Under the pieces are notes generated by a model. It was not told the DNA's origin, did no database searches, and was given only the letters and a program-made list of their open reading frames with translations. From NCBI GenBank assembly GCA_009925925.1, contig RFQA01000007.1, positions 1 to 38,060 on the forward strand: a DNA stretch of 38,060 nt, written 5' to 3'. The position numbers were made by a program, and so were the translations under genes. Positions 1 to 10,039 of the stretch are shown one piece after another; position 1 is the first letter of the stretch, and every line of letters starts with the position of its first letter. This stretch comes from Betaproteobacteria bacterium. Lineage in GTDB: Bacteria > Pseudomonadota > Gammaproteobacteria > Burkholderiales > Burkholderiaceae_C.

Positions 1-107
1 CGTGGACGGCAAAGATGTGATTTACGTGCTGGAAGTGAACCCCCGTGCCGGTGCGGCTGGCACGGGGGTTCACTTCCAGCACGTAAATCACATCTTTGCC
101 GTCCACG
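1..107. repeat. Perfect 49-bp inverted repeat (1-49 and 59-107) with 9-bp spacer at the window edge, within carB
   Basis: 1-49 cgtggacggcaaag...ccccgtgcc is the exact reverse complement of 59-107 ggcacggggg...gtccacg. Confidence 0.97.
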
Positions 108-2623
108 TTCTGGATGGCGAACTGCACGTTCATCAAACCAACCACGTTCAGGGCACCGGCCATGGCTTTGGTCTGGCGCTTGATCTCGGTCACGGTGTCT
201 GCATGCAGGCTATAGGGCGGCAAGGAGCATGCGGAGTCGCCGCTGTGCACGCCGGCTTGCTCGATGTGTTCCATCACGCCACCGATGAAGGTGTCGCCGG
301 TCGCATCACGTATGCAATCCACATCGCACTCAATAGCGTCGTTCAGGAAGCGGTCCAGCAACACGGGACTGTCGTTACTCACCTTCACGGCTTCGCGCAT
401 GTAGCGCTCCAGATCGCGCTGCTCGTGCACGATTTCCATGGCGCGGCCACCCAGCACATAGCTGGGGCGCACGACCAGCGGGTAACCCAGAGCAGCTGCC
501 TTTTCCAGGGCCTCAGCTTCGGTACGGGCCGTGGCATTGGGTGGCTGACGCAGGTTCAGGGCGTGCAGCAGCTTCTGGAAGCGCTCCCGGTCTTCAGCCG
601 CGTCGATCATGTCAGGGGTGGTACCAATGATGGGCACGCCATTGGCTTCGAGGTCCAGAGCCAACTTCAAAGGCGTTTGACCTCCGTACTGCACGATCAC
701 GCCAACAGGCTTTTCCTTGTCCACAATTTCGAGCACGTCTTCGAGGGTCAGGGGTTCGAAGTACAGGCGGTCGGAGGTGTCGTAATCGGTAGACACGGTT
801 TCAGGGTTGCAGTTAACCATGATGGTCTCGTAACCGTCTTCGCGCATGGCCAAGGCAGCGTGCACGCAGCAGTAGTCAAACTCGATACCCTGACCGATAC
901 GGTTGGGGCCACCGCCCAGCACCATGATCTTCTTCTTGTCGGTTGGCGCCGCCTCGCACTCGGAGCCATCTGCCTCGTACGTGGAATACATGTAAGCCGT
1001 GTTGGTCGCGAACTCGGCGGCACAAGTATCCACACGCTTGTAGACGGGGCGCACACCCAAAGCACGGCGCTTTTCGCGCACCGCCTTGTCTGTGGTCTTG
1101 AATTGCCGGGCCAAGCGTCGGTCCGAGAAGCCTTTTTGCTTCAAAGCACGCAGTGTGGGCGCGTCGATCTTGTCCAGCGCAGAGCCGCTGGCAGGCTGGG
1201 GAAGACGTTCGATCTCGAGCTCGAGCTTCACGATCTGCTCGATCTGCACCAGGAACCAAGGGTCGATTTTGGTCAACGCAAACACTTCGTCCACGCTCAT
1301 TCCTTGGGCGAATGCGTCACCCACGTACCAGATGCGCTCGGGGCCGGGTTCGCCCAGCTCTTTTTCCAGCACTTCACGGTCCTGGGTTTTCTCGTTCATG
1401 CCGTCCACGCCCACTTCCAGGCCGCGCAGAGCTTTCTGGAAAGACTCCTGGAAGGTACGACCCATGGCCATCACTTCGCCCACCGACTTCATCTGGGTGG
1501 TCAAGCGGCTGTCAGCCGCAGGGAATTTTTCGAACGCAAAACGCGGAATCTTGGTGACCACATAGTCGATGGAAGGCTCGAACGACGCGGGGGTAGCACC
1601 ACCGGTAATGTCGTTGCGCAGTTCGTCCAGCGTGAAGCCCACCGCCAGCTTGGCCGCGACCTTGGCAATCGGGAAACCCGTCGCCTTGGAGGCCAGTGCG
1701 GAGGAACGCGACACGCGCGGGTTCATCTCGATCACCACCATGCGGCCGTCTTTGGGGTTGATGGAAAACTGCACGTTCGACCCACCCGTATCCACACCGA
1801 TTTCACGCAGCACAGCCAAAGAGGCGTTACGCAGAATCTGGTATTCCTTGTCAGTCAAGGTCTGTGCGGGTGCCACGGTAATGGAGTCGCCGGTGTGCAC
1901 GCCCATGGGGTCCAGGTTTTCGATCGAGCACACGATGATGCAGTTGTCCGCCTTGTCGCGCACCACTTCCATCTCGTACTCTTTCCAGCCCAAGAGCGAC
2001 TCTTCAATCAGAAGCTCGTTGGTGGGCGATGCTTCCAAACCGCGCTTGCAGATGGTTTCGAACTCTTCGGAGTTGTAGGCAATACCGCCGCCGGTGCCGC
2101 CCAAGGTGAAGCTGGGGCGAATGACCGTAGGGAAGCCCAGCGTCTTTTGCACCGCCCAGGCTTCTTCCATGCTGTGGGCAATACCTGAGCGCGCAGAACC
2201 CAGACCGATTTTGGTCATGGCGTCCTTGAATTTGAGGCGGTCTTCCGCCTTGTCGATGGCTTCAGGCGTTGCGCCGATCAGCTCGACCTTGTACTTGTCC
2301 AAGACGCCGTGGTGCCAGAGGTCCAGTGCGCAATTCAGCGCGGTCTGGCCGCCCATGGTGGGCAAAATCGCGTCAGGCTTTTCCTTGGCGATGATCTTCT
2401 CGACGGTCTGCCAGGTGATGGGCTCGATATAAGTCACATCGGCGGTGGCCGGGTCGGTCATGATTGTGGCGGGGTTACTGTTGATCAGGATGACCTTGTA
2501 GCCCTCTTCACGCAAAGCCTTGCATGCTTGCACGCCGGAGTAATCGAACTCACAGGCCTGCCCGATGATGATGGGGCCGGCGCCGATGATGAGAATGCTT
2601 TTGATGTCGGTACGTTTTGGCAT
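50..2623 (-). CDS. carB: Carbamoyl-phosphate synthase large subunit, C-terminus truncated by window edge/fold-back
   Basis: Minus-strand ATG at 2623 gives [57 protein letters not shown]. The same frame at 106-50 reads [19 protein letters not shown] (codon ~840). Not in the ORF list, presumably because it has no stop in the window. Confidence 0.93.
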
Positions 2624-2674
2624 GGTGGACTCTTAGCTTTAGGGCTTTTTACTTTTTAATCAAATCAATCGGGG

Positions 2675-3337
2675 TCAGTTCAGGCTGGCGGTTGCCAACT
2701 TGGCGCCGAACCAGACAAACAGGCCACCCACAGCACTGGACAAGGTGGCGCTCAGCCGCTTCCGACGGCTGAAACCTTGGGCGAGGCGGGCGCCTGCAAA
2801 AATCAGGGCAGACAGATACAACGCACTGAACACCATGATGATGGCGCTCAGAATCAGGAATGGCACCGCCGGGGTGTCGTAACCGGGATCGATGAACTGC
2901 ACGAAGAAGGAGAGCAGAAACAGTATCGCCTTAGGGTTCAGCAAGCTGATCACCAGCGCTCGCTTGAAGGGCTGTTGCAAGTTGCTTGCGGCTTCTGCCA
3001 CGGCAGATTCGGCAGCAACCGGAGCATCGCTTCGCCATTTGAGAACGGCTGCGATCACGAGGTTGACACCTACCCATGTCAGGTAGGCAGCGCCCGCGTA
3101 CTTCACCACCATAAACAAGGCGGGGTAAGTACGCAGCAATCCCGCAGCTCCCAAAGCGGTGAGCAGCAGCAAGATGGTGTCACCCACAAACACGCCCATG
3201 GCGCCCTGGTATCCGGCCTTGACTCCGCGCACGGTAGCCACTGACAGCACGAACAATGAATTCGGCCCGGGCAACAAAATGATGCCCAAAGCGCCAATCA
3301 CGTAGGTCCAGATATCAGTGACGCCATAGAAGCTCAT
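2675..3337 (-). CDS. LysE/LeuE-family amino acid exporter
   Basis: MSFYGVTDIWTYVIGALGIILLPGPNSLFVLSVATVRGVKAGYQGAMGVFVGD... has the LysE/RhtB N-terminal signature GPNSLFVL. Confidence 0.88.
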   Translation of the reverse strand: MSFYGVTDIWTYVIGALGIILLPGPNSLFVLSVATVRGVKAGYQGAMGVFVGDTILLLLTALGAAGLLRTYPALFMVVKYAGAAYLTWVGVNLVIAAVLKWRSDAPVAAESAVAEAASNLQQPFKRALVISLLNPKAILFLLSFFVQFIDPGYDTPAVPFLILSAIIMVFSALYLSALIFAGARLAQGFSRRKRLSATLSSAVGGLFVWFGAKLATASLN

Positions 3338-3342
3338 GCTGC

Positions 3343-4545
3343 TCAGCCTGCCTTCTTTTCCATCTCTGTGATGAAGCGGTCAAACAGGTAGCCGATGTCG
3401 TGCGGACCCGGCGATGCTTCAGGGTGCCCCTGGAAGCAGAAAGCCGGCTTGTCAGTGCGCTCCAGACCCTGCAAGGTGCCGTCAAACAAGCTGACGTGCG
3501 TGGGGCGCAGGTTGGCAGGCAGGGACTTCTCATCCACCGCAAAGCCATGGTTCTGGCTGGTGATGGACACGCGGCCGCTGTCCAGGTCTTTGACCGGATG
3601 GTTGGCACCGTGGTGGCCGAACTTCATCTTGAATGTCTTGGCGCCGCTCGCCAGCGCCATGATCTGGTGCCCCAGGCAGATGCCAAATGTGGGAGTGCCG
3701 GTCTCGATCAGTTCTTTGGCCGCAGCAATCGCGTAGTCGCAAGGCTCCGGGTCGCCGGGGCCGTTGGACAGGAAGATGCCATTCGGGTTGAGCTTGAGCA
3801 CCTCGGCAGCGGACGTTTGTGCAGGAACCACTGTCACCTTGCAGCCGCGCTCGGCCAACATGCGCAAGATGTTTTTCTTCACACCGAAGTCATAGGCCAC
3901 GACATGGAACTTGGGAGCCGTTTGCTGGCCGTAGCCTTTACCCAGGGTCCATTCGGCCTCCGTCCACGCATAGCTGCTGGCGCTGGAAACCACCTTGGCC
4001 AAATCCAAGCCCGCCATGCTGGGCGCGCCTTTGGCTGCAGCCACGGCTTTTTCAATGGCTTCCTTGGTCACCGTTTCTCCGGCAGCCAAGGCCAGGATGC
4101 AGCCGTTTTGCGCGCCTTGCGTGCGCAATTGTCGGGTCAGCTGGCGGGTATCGATGTTGGCAATCGCCACGGTGCCCTCAGCGACCAGGTACTCGGTCAG
4201 CGTCTGGGTCTTGCGGAAGTTGCTGGCCACCAAGGGCAGGTCTTTGATGATCAAACCTGCGGCGTGGACCTTGTTGGACTCCACGTCTTCTGGGTTGATA
4301 CCGTAGTTGCCGATATGGGGGTAAGTCAGGGTGACGATCTGCTGGCAATAGCTGGGATCGGTGAGGATCTCCTGATAGCCGGTCATGGAGGTGTTGAACA
4401 CGACTTCACCGACGGTAGAGCCTGCGGCTCCAATGGAATTGCCAATGTAGACCGTGCCGTCTGCGAGCGCCAGGATGGCGGGTGGGGTGGTTCCCTTGAG
4501 AGACAAAAGCACTGGTTTCTCCGAATGTTTTACGGGTACGCCCAA
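3343..4545 (-). CDS. carA: Carbamoyl-phosphate synthase small subunit
   Basis: [44 protein letters not shown]; glutaminase motif [14 protein letters not shown]-terminal [15 protein letters not shown]. Confidence 0.97.
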   Translation of the reverse strand: MGVPVKHSEKPVLLSLKGTTPPAILALADGTVYIGNSIGAAGSTVGEVVFNTSMTGYQEILTDPSYCQQIVTLTYPHIGNYGINPEDVESNKVHAAGLIIKDLPLVASNFRKTQTLTEYLVAEGTVAIANIDTRQLTRQLRTQGAQNGCILALAAGETVTKEAIEKAVAAAKGAPSMAGLDLAKVVSSASSYAWTEAEWTLGKGYGQQTAPKFHVVAYDFGVKKNILRMLAERGCKVTVVPAQTSAAEVLKLNPNGIFLSNGPGDPEPCDYAIAAAKELIETGTPTFGICLGHQIMALASGAKTFKMKFGHHGANHPVKDLDSGRVSITSQNHGFAVDEKSLPANLRPTHVSLFDGTLQGLERTDKPAFCFQGHPEASPGPHDIGYLFDRFITEMEKKAG

Positions 4546-4662
4546 ACGCGCTCAAGACAGGCTCTTGGCGGGTGCCGCGCGGGAGGTGACTCCTGGCGGG
4601 TGCTTTTTATGAGGGAATGTACAGAGGTGCGCTTGGGACGGCTGTTTTCTGGAAAGCCTCTG

Positions 4663-4668
4663 ATTATA
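4663..4668 (-). promoter_or_regulatory. Candidate -10 (TATAAT) of the carA promoter
   Basis: Minus strand reads GGCTATAATCAGAGG about 120 bp upstream of carA; the -35 is weak. Confidence 0.4.
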
Positions 4669-4693
4669 GCCGAGGGCAAACCCGAATTCAGTT

Positions 4694-5464
4694 TCAGGCA
4701 AGCTTCAAGCTGCTGGCATGCAAGCAAATGGCCGCTGCCGCTGCCACATTGAGGGACTCTTCCCCGCCCGGCTGGCCAATGCGGGCAAACACCTTGGCTT
4801 TGGCCATGAGTGCGTCAGACACGCCCTGCCCTTCGTGCCCCATGGCCCATGCACAAGGGTGAGGCAAATCCAGCTTTTGCACCAGATCCCCCTGGTGTGA
4901 ACTCGTCACCACCAAGGGTACTTTCAATGTTTCCAGGTCTTGCAGCTCCAGCCCTTCGATCAATCGAAGCCCAAAGTGCGCGCCCATGCCGGCGCGCAAT
5001 ACTTTGGGACTCCAGAGTGCAGCCGAACCTTTGAGGGCGAGCACCTGACGGAAACCGAAGGCCACTGCACTGCGCAGGATGGAGCCCACATTGCCGGCAT
5101 CCTGCACCCGGTCGAGAATGACGGTGGCGGCCAAGGGTTCGACGCTTACTGCTTCTGGCAGGTCGACAACAAAGCCCAGTTTGGCAGGCGACTCCAACCC
5201 ACTGACTTCCCGGAACAAGGCGTCCGGAATCACTACAGTTTTGATAGCTGCCTGAGCATATTCCACGGGAGCCATCGGCATAAATGACTCGGAAACCACC
5301 AGTATCGATGGGACCACACCACGCGCCAATGCGGCACTGCACAAGTGGTCACCCTCAATCCAGAAGCGCCCCGCCTTGCGGTAAGCGGTGTTGTCGGTGC
5401 TGAGCTTGCGCAGCTCCTTGAGGAGCACGTTTTCGCGAGAACTGATGAAGATGGGTTCAGACAT
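4694..5464 (-). CDS. TrmH/SpoU-family 23S rRNA/tRNA methyltransferase
   Basis: ATVILDRVQDAGNVGSILRSAVAFGFRQVLAL and AWAMGHEGQGVSDALM...VARIGQPGGEESLNVAAAAAICLHA are SpoU motifs. Confidence 0.92.
   Translation of the reverse strand: MSEPIFISSRENVLLKELRKLSTDNTAYRKAGRFWIEGDHLCSAALARGVVPSILVVSESFMPMAPVEYAQAAIKTVVIPDALFREVSGLESPAKLGFVVDLPEAVSVEPLAATVILDRVQDAGNVGSILRSAVAFGFRQVLALKGSAALWSPKVLRAGMGAHFGLRLIEGLELQDLETLKVPLVVTSSHQGDLVQKLDLPHPCAWAMGHEGQGVSDALMAKAKVFARIGQPGGEESLNVAAAAAICLHASSLKLA
5243..5279 (+). repeat. Candidate palindromic element, copy 1 (inside the trmH-like gene)
   Basis: GATAGCTGCCTGAGCATATTCCACGGGAGCCATCGGC, preceded by ACTACAGTTTTGATAGC. About 27/37 identical by hand count to the nnr/rnr copy. 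Confidence 0.6.
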
Positions 5465-5471
5465 AAAGGCT

Positions 5472-6119
5472 TCAAAGCACGCGGGTTACCGGCGCAAATG
5501 TTTTCCGATGCTCAGGGCACGCACCGTGGGTCTGCAAAGCGGCCAGGTGCTCGGCAGTGCCATAGCCCTTGTGGGTGGCAAAGCCGTATTGGGGGTATCG
5601 AGCATCCAACTCGGTACACCAGCGGTCGCGAGTCACCTTGGCGAGGATGGAGGCAGCCGAAATGGCTGGTACCGTGGCATCGCCCTTGACAATGGCTTCA
5701 GCCAACACATCCAGTACCGGCAGGCGGTTGCCATCGACCAGCACCTTGGCGGGCTTGAGGCGCAAGCCTTCGACGGCGCGGCGCATGGCGAGCAAAGTGG
5801 CTTGCAGGATATTGATTTCGTCGATCTCTTCCACACTGGCCTGTGCGATGGAGCAGCACAAGGCTTTGGCGCGGATTTCGTCAAACAGCTTTTCTCGGCG
5901 CGCAGCGCTGAGCTTCTTGGAGTCGTTCAAGCCGGCAATCGGGCGCAGATCATCCAGAATGACAGCAGCAGCCACCACCGGCCCGGCCAAGGGGCCGCGC
6001 CCGGCCTCGTCCACTCCGGCGACCAGTCCCGGAATGTCCCAGCTGAAGGCCGCTTGCTGCACCTTGGCAGCGAAGGTGCTTTTAGCTTTGGAGGACTTTT
6101 TCAATGGCATCGGTGGCAA
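5472..6119 (-). CDS. rnhB: Ribonuclease HII
   Basis: [23 protein letters not shown]...[15 protein letters not shown]...[12 protein letters not shown]. Confidence 0.96.
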   Translation of the reverse strand: MPPMPLKKSSKAKSTFAAKVQQAAFSWDIPGLVAGVDEAGRGPLAGPVVAAAVILDDLRPIAGLNDSKKLSAARREKLFDEIRAKALCCSIAQASVEEIDEINILQATLLAMRRAVEGLRLKPAKVLVDGNRLPVLDVLAEAIVKGDATVPAISAASILAKVTRDRWCTELDARYPQYGFATHKGYGTAEHLAALQTHGACPEHRKTFAPVTRVL

Positions 6120-7260
6120 GGGCGGCGGTGTCGCGCAGCAACTCGGTGTGCAGCGCGCGGAAGGTGGATTCGAGAGCGGCTATTTTCGCAGGCTCTTGTC
6201 GGGCCGCGTCCAACCAATGCAACACGCCGGCCGCGAGTGCTTCGGGTGTGGCTGCATCCTGCAGCAGCTCAGGCACCACAAAGTCGCGACACAAGATATT
6301 GGGCAAGCCCACCCAGGGCTGCAGCCGCTTGCGGCGCATGATCTGCCAGGACAACCAGGACATGTGGTAGCCGATCACCATGGGGCGCTTGAACAAGGCT
6401 GCCTCCAAGGTGGCGGTGCCGCTGGCAATCAGGGTGACATCACAGGCGGCCAAGACTGTGTGGGATTGGCCGGTCAAGAGCTGCAAACGCCCTGCCATGC
6501 CACTACGCTGCGCAATCGCTTCTATTTCGGGCAGCAAGCCAGGAACCGCTGGCACTATGAATTTGATAGCTGGTCGCGCAGACTGGATGAGCGCTGCAGC
6601 CCTAAAGAATCTGAAAGCTAAGTGGCGGATTTCCGACTGTCGGCTGCCCGGCAAAATGGCTACCACCTCGTCAGTGTCGGATAGGCCCAGTCCGCGGCGC
6701 GCGGCTGCCCTGTCCGGCTCCATAGGAATGACATTGGCCAAAGGATGGCCCACATAGGTCGCGGCGATCCCATGCGAAGCCAGCAATTCCGGCTCGAAGG
6801 GAAAAATGCACAGCACATGGTCGGTGCTGCGGCGCAGTTTTTCCACCCGCTCAGGGCGCCAGGCCCAGATGGAGGGGCAGACGAAATGCACTGTCTTGAC
6901 CCCCTGCACCTTGAGGCGGGCTTCGAGATCCAGATTGAAATCCGGCGCATCCACGCCAATGAACACATCCGGCTTATGGACCAAAAGTCGGTCACCCAAT
7001 GCATCGCGGATACCCACGATTTCACGGTAACGGCGCAACAGCTCCCAGCTGAAGCCATGCACTGCCAACTTGTGGTGTGGCCACCAAGCTTGGAAGCCCT
7101 GCTTGGCCATCTGCGGGCCGCCTATGCCGTGAGCGATCGCTCCTTGCCAGCGTTGATGCACGCCCGCAAGTAGCAGCCCCGCCAGCAAATCGCCGGAAGC
7201 CTCGCCCGCCACCATCGCGATAACAGGCGCATCCTTCGCGCGGGGGCTGCTCTCCATCAC
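6082..7260 (-). CDS. lpxB: Lipid-A-disaccharide synthase
   Basis: [16 protein letters not shown]...[11 protein letters not shown]...[10 protein letters not shown]...[24 protein letters not shown]. Confidence 0.96.
   Translation of the reverse strand: MMESSPRAKDAPVIAMVAGEASGDLLAGLLLAGVHQRWQGAIAHGIGGPQMAKQGFQAWWPHHKLAVHGFSWELLRRYREIVGIRDALGDRLLVHKPDVFIGVDAPDFNLDLEARLKVQGVKTVHFVCPSIWAWRPERVEKLRRSTDHVLCIFPFEPELLASHGIAATYVGHPLANVIPMEPDRAAARRGLGLSDTDEVVAILPGSRQSEIRHLAFRFFRAAALIQSARPAIKFIVPAVPGLLPEIEAIAQRSGMAGRLQLLTGQSHTVLAACDVTLIASGTATLEAALFKRPMVIGYHMSWLSWQIMRRKRLQPWVGLPNILCRDFVVPELLQDAATPEALAAGVLHWLDAARQEPAKIAALESTFRALHTELLRDTAALATDAIEKVLQS
6553..6601 (+). repeat. Candidate palindromic element, copy 2 (inside lpxB)
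   Basis: CACTATGAATTTGATAGC + TGGTCGCGCAGACTGGATGAGCGCTGCAGCC. Small CTAT/ATAG hairpin followed by GCTG..GCGC/GCGC..CAGC arms. Confidence 0.6.
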
Positions 7261-7279
7261 AGGCCGTGAACGCTAACGC

Positions 7280-8074
7280 TCAGCGCACGATGCCGCGGTT
7301 CGCGGATACGCCAGCCAGAAAGTCATTCATCATCGCCACGTCAGGCGCCGTTTCAGGGCGCTCTAATGCCATGGTGGCAATGCGCTCTTTGGCCTGGTCC
7401 AGCGTGAGGTCGTCCCGGTACAAGGCCTTGTGAATCGCCTTTACGCCGGAAATGCGCTCCGGGGTCCAACCCCGGCGGCGCAGGCCTTCGAAGTTCATGG
7501 ACCGCGCGCCGGCCGGCTGGCCTTGGCACATCACAAACGGAGGCAGGTCTGCGAACAGCAAGGAGCACATGGCGCTCATGCTGTGCGCGCCCAAACGGAC
7601 AAACTGATGCACTACCGTGAAGCCACCGAGAATCACCCAGTCTCCCACATGCACGTGACCAGCCAGTTGGGAGTTATTGGCAAAAATGACGTTGTTGCCC
7701 ACCATGCAGTCGTGCGCGAGGTGGACGTAGGCCATGATCCAGTTGTCGTTTCCCACTTTGGTAACGCCGGCATCCCCGGGGGAGCCGATGTTGAAGGTAC
7801 AAAACTCCCGAATGGTGTTGCGGTCGCCGATGATCAGTTCGCAGGGCTCCCCGGCGTATTTCTTGTCCTGTGGAATCGCACCCAGCGAATTGAACTGGAA
7901 AATCCGATTGTCTTGACCGATGGTGGTGTGCCCCTCGATCACGCAATGCGGGCCCACCGTGGTGCCGGCACCGATTCGCACATGAGGCCCGATGACGGTG
8001 TAGGGACCAACCGTGACTGAGCTGTCGAGCTCAGCACCGGGCGCTACGATGGCGGTAGGGTGAACGTTTGACAC
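7280..8074 (-). CDS. lpxA: UDP-N-acetylglucosamine acyltransferase
   Basis: Left-handed beta-helix hexapeptides: [32 protein letters not shown]...[26 protein letters not shown]. Confidence 0.96.
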   Translation of the reverse strand: MSNVHPTAIVAPGAELDSSVTVGPYTVIGPHVRIGAGTTVGPHCVIEGHTTIGQDNRIFQFNSLGAIPQDKKYAGEPCELIIGDRNTIREFCTFNIGSPGDAGVTKVGNDNWIMAYVHLAHDCMVGNNVIFANNSQLAGHVHVGDWVILGGFTVVHQFVRLGAHSMSAMCSLLFADLPPFVMCQGQPAGARSMNFEGLRRRGWTPERISGVKAIHKALYRDDLTLDQAKERIATMALERPETAPDVAMMNDFLAGVSANRGIVR

Positions 8075-8084
8075 GCTCTGCCCC

Positions 8085-8525
8085 TTAGCTGATAGCGCGC
8101 ATGGCGCAGGTCAACTCCGCTTCGCAAGCTAACTCGGTGCCGACCATAGCACTGGCCTTGAACTTGAAGATTCCGGCCTTCATGCGCAGCATTTCCACAT
8201 TCAGGTGGAGTTGGTCGCCCGGCTCTACAGGGCGCTTGAAGCGGGCGCCGTCGATGCCAGCGAAGTAATAGACCATCTGGTCGTTGGGCGCAGTGTCCAA
8301 GGCATCAAATGCCAATAGCGCCGCTGCCTGAGCCAATGCTTCGAGCATCAACACACCCGGCATCACCGGCCGGTGAGGGAAATGGCCTTCAAAAAAGGGT
8401 TCGTTGATGGTGACGTTCTTCAGCGCCTTGATGGTCTTGCCTTTGTCCAACTCCAGCACACGATCCACCAACAAAAAGGGGTAACGATGCGGCAGTTGCT
8501 TCAAAATTTTGTGGATATCCATCAT
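8085..8525 (-). CDS. fabZ: 3-hydroxyacyl-[acyl-carrier-protein] dehydratase
   Basis: [66 protein letters not shown]. Confidence 0.97.
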   Translation of the reverse strand: MMDIHKILKQLPHRYPFLLVDRVLELDKGKTIKALKNVTINEPFFEGHFPHRPVMPGVLMLEALAQAAALLAFDALDTAPNDQMVYYFAGIDGARFKRPVEPGDQLHLNVEMLRMKAGIFKFKASAMVGTELACEAELTCAMRAIS

Positions 8526-9526
8526 GGCTTGTTCTCTTTTTCTAAGGTTTTGATGCGGTCGCGCAGACTATGCAGCTGCTTCAAAGATGCAGCGTTGCGC
8601 TCCCAGTTTGCATTTTCATCAAGCGGGAAAATGCCGGTGTAGTTGCCTGGCTTGTGAATCGACTTGCTGACCACGGTAGCTGCCGAGATGTGTACACCGG
8701 AAGCCAAACTGAGGTGCCCCAGAATGATTGCGCCGCCACCCACCGTGCAGTGTGCCCCTATGGTCGCGGAACCAGCAACACCGACGCAACCCGCCATCGC
8801 GGTGTGCGCCCCGATGCGCACGTTGTGACCAATCTGGATCAGGTTGTCCAGCTTCACACCATCTTCGATGATAGTGTCACTCAACGCACCTCTGTCGATG
8901 CAGGTGTTGGCACCGATTTCCACGTCGTTTCCGATGCGGACAGCACCCAACTGCTCAATCTTTTCCCAGCGCCCATTATCCGGTGCGAAGCCGAAACCGT
9001 CCGCACCGATCACCACACCCGAGTGGACGATGCAACGGTCACCGATGTGGCAATCCTCACCCAAGGTGACGCGGGACTTCAATATGGTGCCCTCCCCGAC
9101 CTTTGCACCGGCCTCGATAACACACAAAGGCCCGATGCGGGCTGTTGCGGCGATATGAGCCTCTGGATCCACAACTGCACTGGGATGAATGACTGGATTG
9201 CCCGATGCATCACGGGAGGTCCGCTTGCGCCAGAGCTGAGTCAAACGGGCGAAATAAAGGTAGGGATTGGGCGTAACGATGCACGGCCCACGGGTCGACG
9301 CCAATGCCGCCACGGAGGGGCCCACAATCACACATCCCGCATGCGACTGCGTAAGTTGCTGCTGGTATTTCGGGTTACTCAGGAAGCTGATGTCGGCACT
9401 TGTAGCTGAGTCCAACGGAGCCAGCCCGGCAATCAACACATCTGGGGAACCGATAAGCTCGCCCCCCAGCTTTTCAACCAGGACAGCGAGAGAAATTGAT
9501 CTCACATGAACGGCCGATGTCGTCAA
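8522..9526 (-). CDS. lpxD: UDP-3-O-acylglucosamine N-acyltransferase
   Basis: Hexapeptide repeats with [41 protein letters not shown]; 4-nt ATGA overlap with fabZ. Confidence 0.96.
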   Translation of the reverse strand: MTTSAVHVRSISLAVLVEKLGGELIGSPDVLIAGLAPLDSATSADISFLSNPKYQQQLTQSHAGCVIVGPSVAALASTRGPCIVTPNPYLYFARLTQLWRKRTSRDASGNPVIHPSAVVDPEAHIAATARIGPLCVIEAGAKVGEGTILKSRVTLGEDCHIGDRCIVHSGVVIGADGFGFAPDNGRWEKIEQLGAVRIGNDVEIGANTCIDRGALSDTIIEDGVKLDNLIQIGHNVRIGAHTAMAGCVGVAGSATIGAHCTVGGGAIILGHLSLASGVHISAATVVSKSIHKPGNYTGIFPLDENANWERNAASLKQLHSLRDRIKTLEKENKP

Positions 9527-9529
9527 GGC

Positions 9530-10039
9530 TTACTTGGCACCGGCGTTGAGAATTTTCAAAACCTTTTCGGTAATGTCATGACGAGCGCTGCTGTAGACAA
9601 CTTCTTGAAACACCAGATCATATTTCTCTCCCTCTGCAACCTGCTTGACTGCGCGATTTGCAGCGTCCAACACCTTCTGCAGCTCTTCGTTGCGGCGCCC
9701 GTTCAGATCCTCCTGGAATTCACGTTGCTTGCGCTGGAAGTCACGGTTTTGCTCTGCAAATTCTTTCTGGCGTGTTGCGCGTTGTGCCTCCGACATGGCG
9801 GGTGCATCACGTTCAAACTTTTCACTCATGGTCTTGAGCGACTGCTGCAGGTCCGTCAAGTCTTTCTGTCGCTTAGAGAATTCTTGCTCCAGCTTGGCCT
9901 GTGCTGCTTTTGCAGGTGCTGACTCTGTAGTAATGCGTTGCGTGTTGATGTAGCCAACTTTGGACTCCTGAGCGAAACTGTTACCCAAGACCAATGCCAA
10001 CGCAGTCGCCAACGCCCATTTCACTTGTGCTGTTTTCAT
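9530..10039 (-). CDS. OmpH/Skp-family periplasmic chaperone
   Basis: Signal peptide plus KVGYINTQRITTESAPAKAAQAKLEQEFSKRQKDLTDLQ..., immediately downstream of bamA. Confidence 0.93.
   Translation of the reverse strand: MKTAQVKWALATALALVLGNSFAQESKVGYINTQRITTESAPAKAAQAKLEQEFSKRQKDLTDLQQSLKTMSEKFERDAPAMSEAQRATRQKEFAEQNRDFQRKQREFQEDLNGRRNEELQKVLDAANRAVKQVAEGEKYDLVFQEVVYSSARHDITEKVLKILNAGAK

Noticed and set aside
2-2188. 728-aa + strand ORF
   Set aside because: Antisense shadow of carB extended by the fold-back. Its first 16 residues are carB sense sequence from the inverted copy and the rest is low-complexity His/Gly/Val-rich translation with no recognisable domain.
3970-3983. ATAGCTGCTGGCGC in carA, identical over 14 nt to element copy 3
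   Set aside because: The second arm and upstream mini-hairpin are absent, the reading phase differs, and the encoded [14 protein letters not shown] matches the normal CarA sequence, so chance is the simplest explanation.
6082-6119. 38-bp rnhB/lpxB overlap as an unusual overlapping gene pair
   Set aside because: rnhB may start at a later codon, since its conserved core begins at [10 protein letters not shown], so the overlap may be an annotation choice.
8675-8700. GGTAGCTGCCGAGATGTGTACACC in lpxD resembling the element start
   Set aside because: It encodes HISAATVV, an ordinary LpxD segment, and the GCGC arms are missing.
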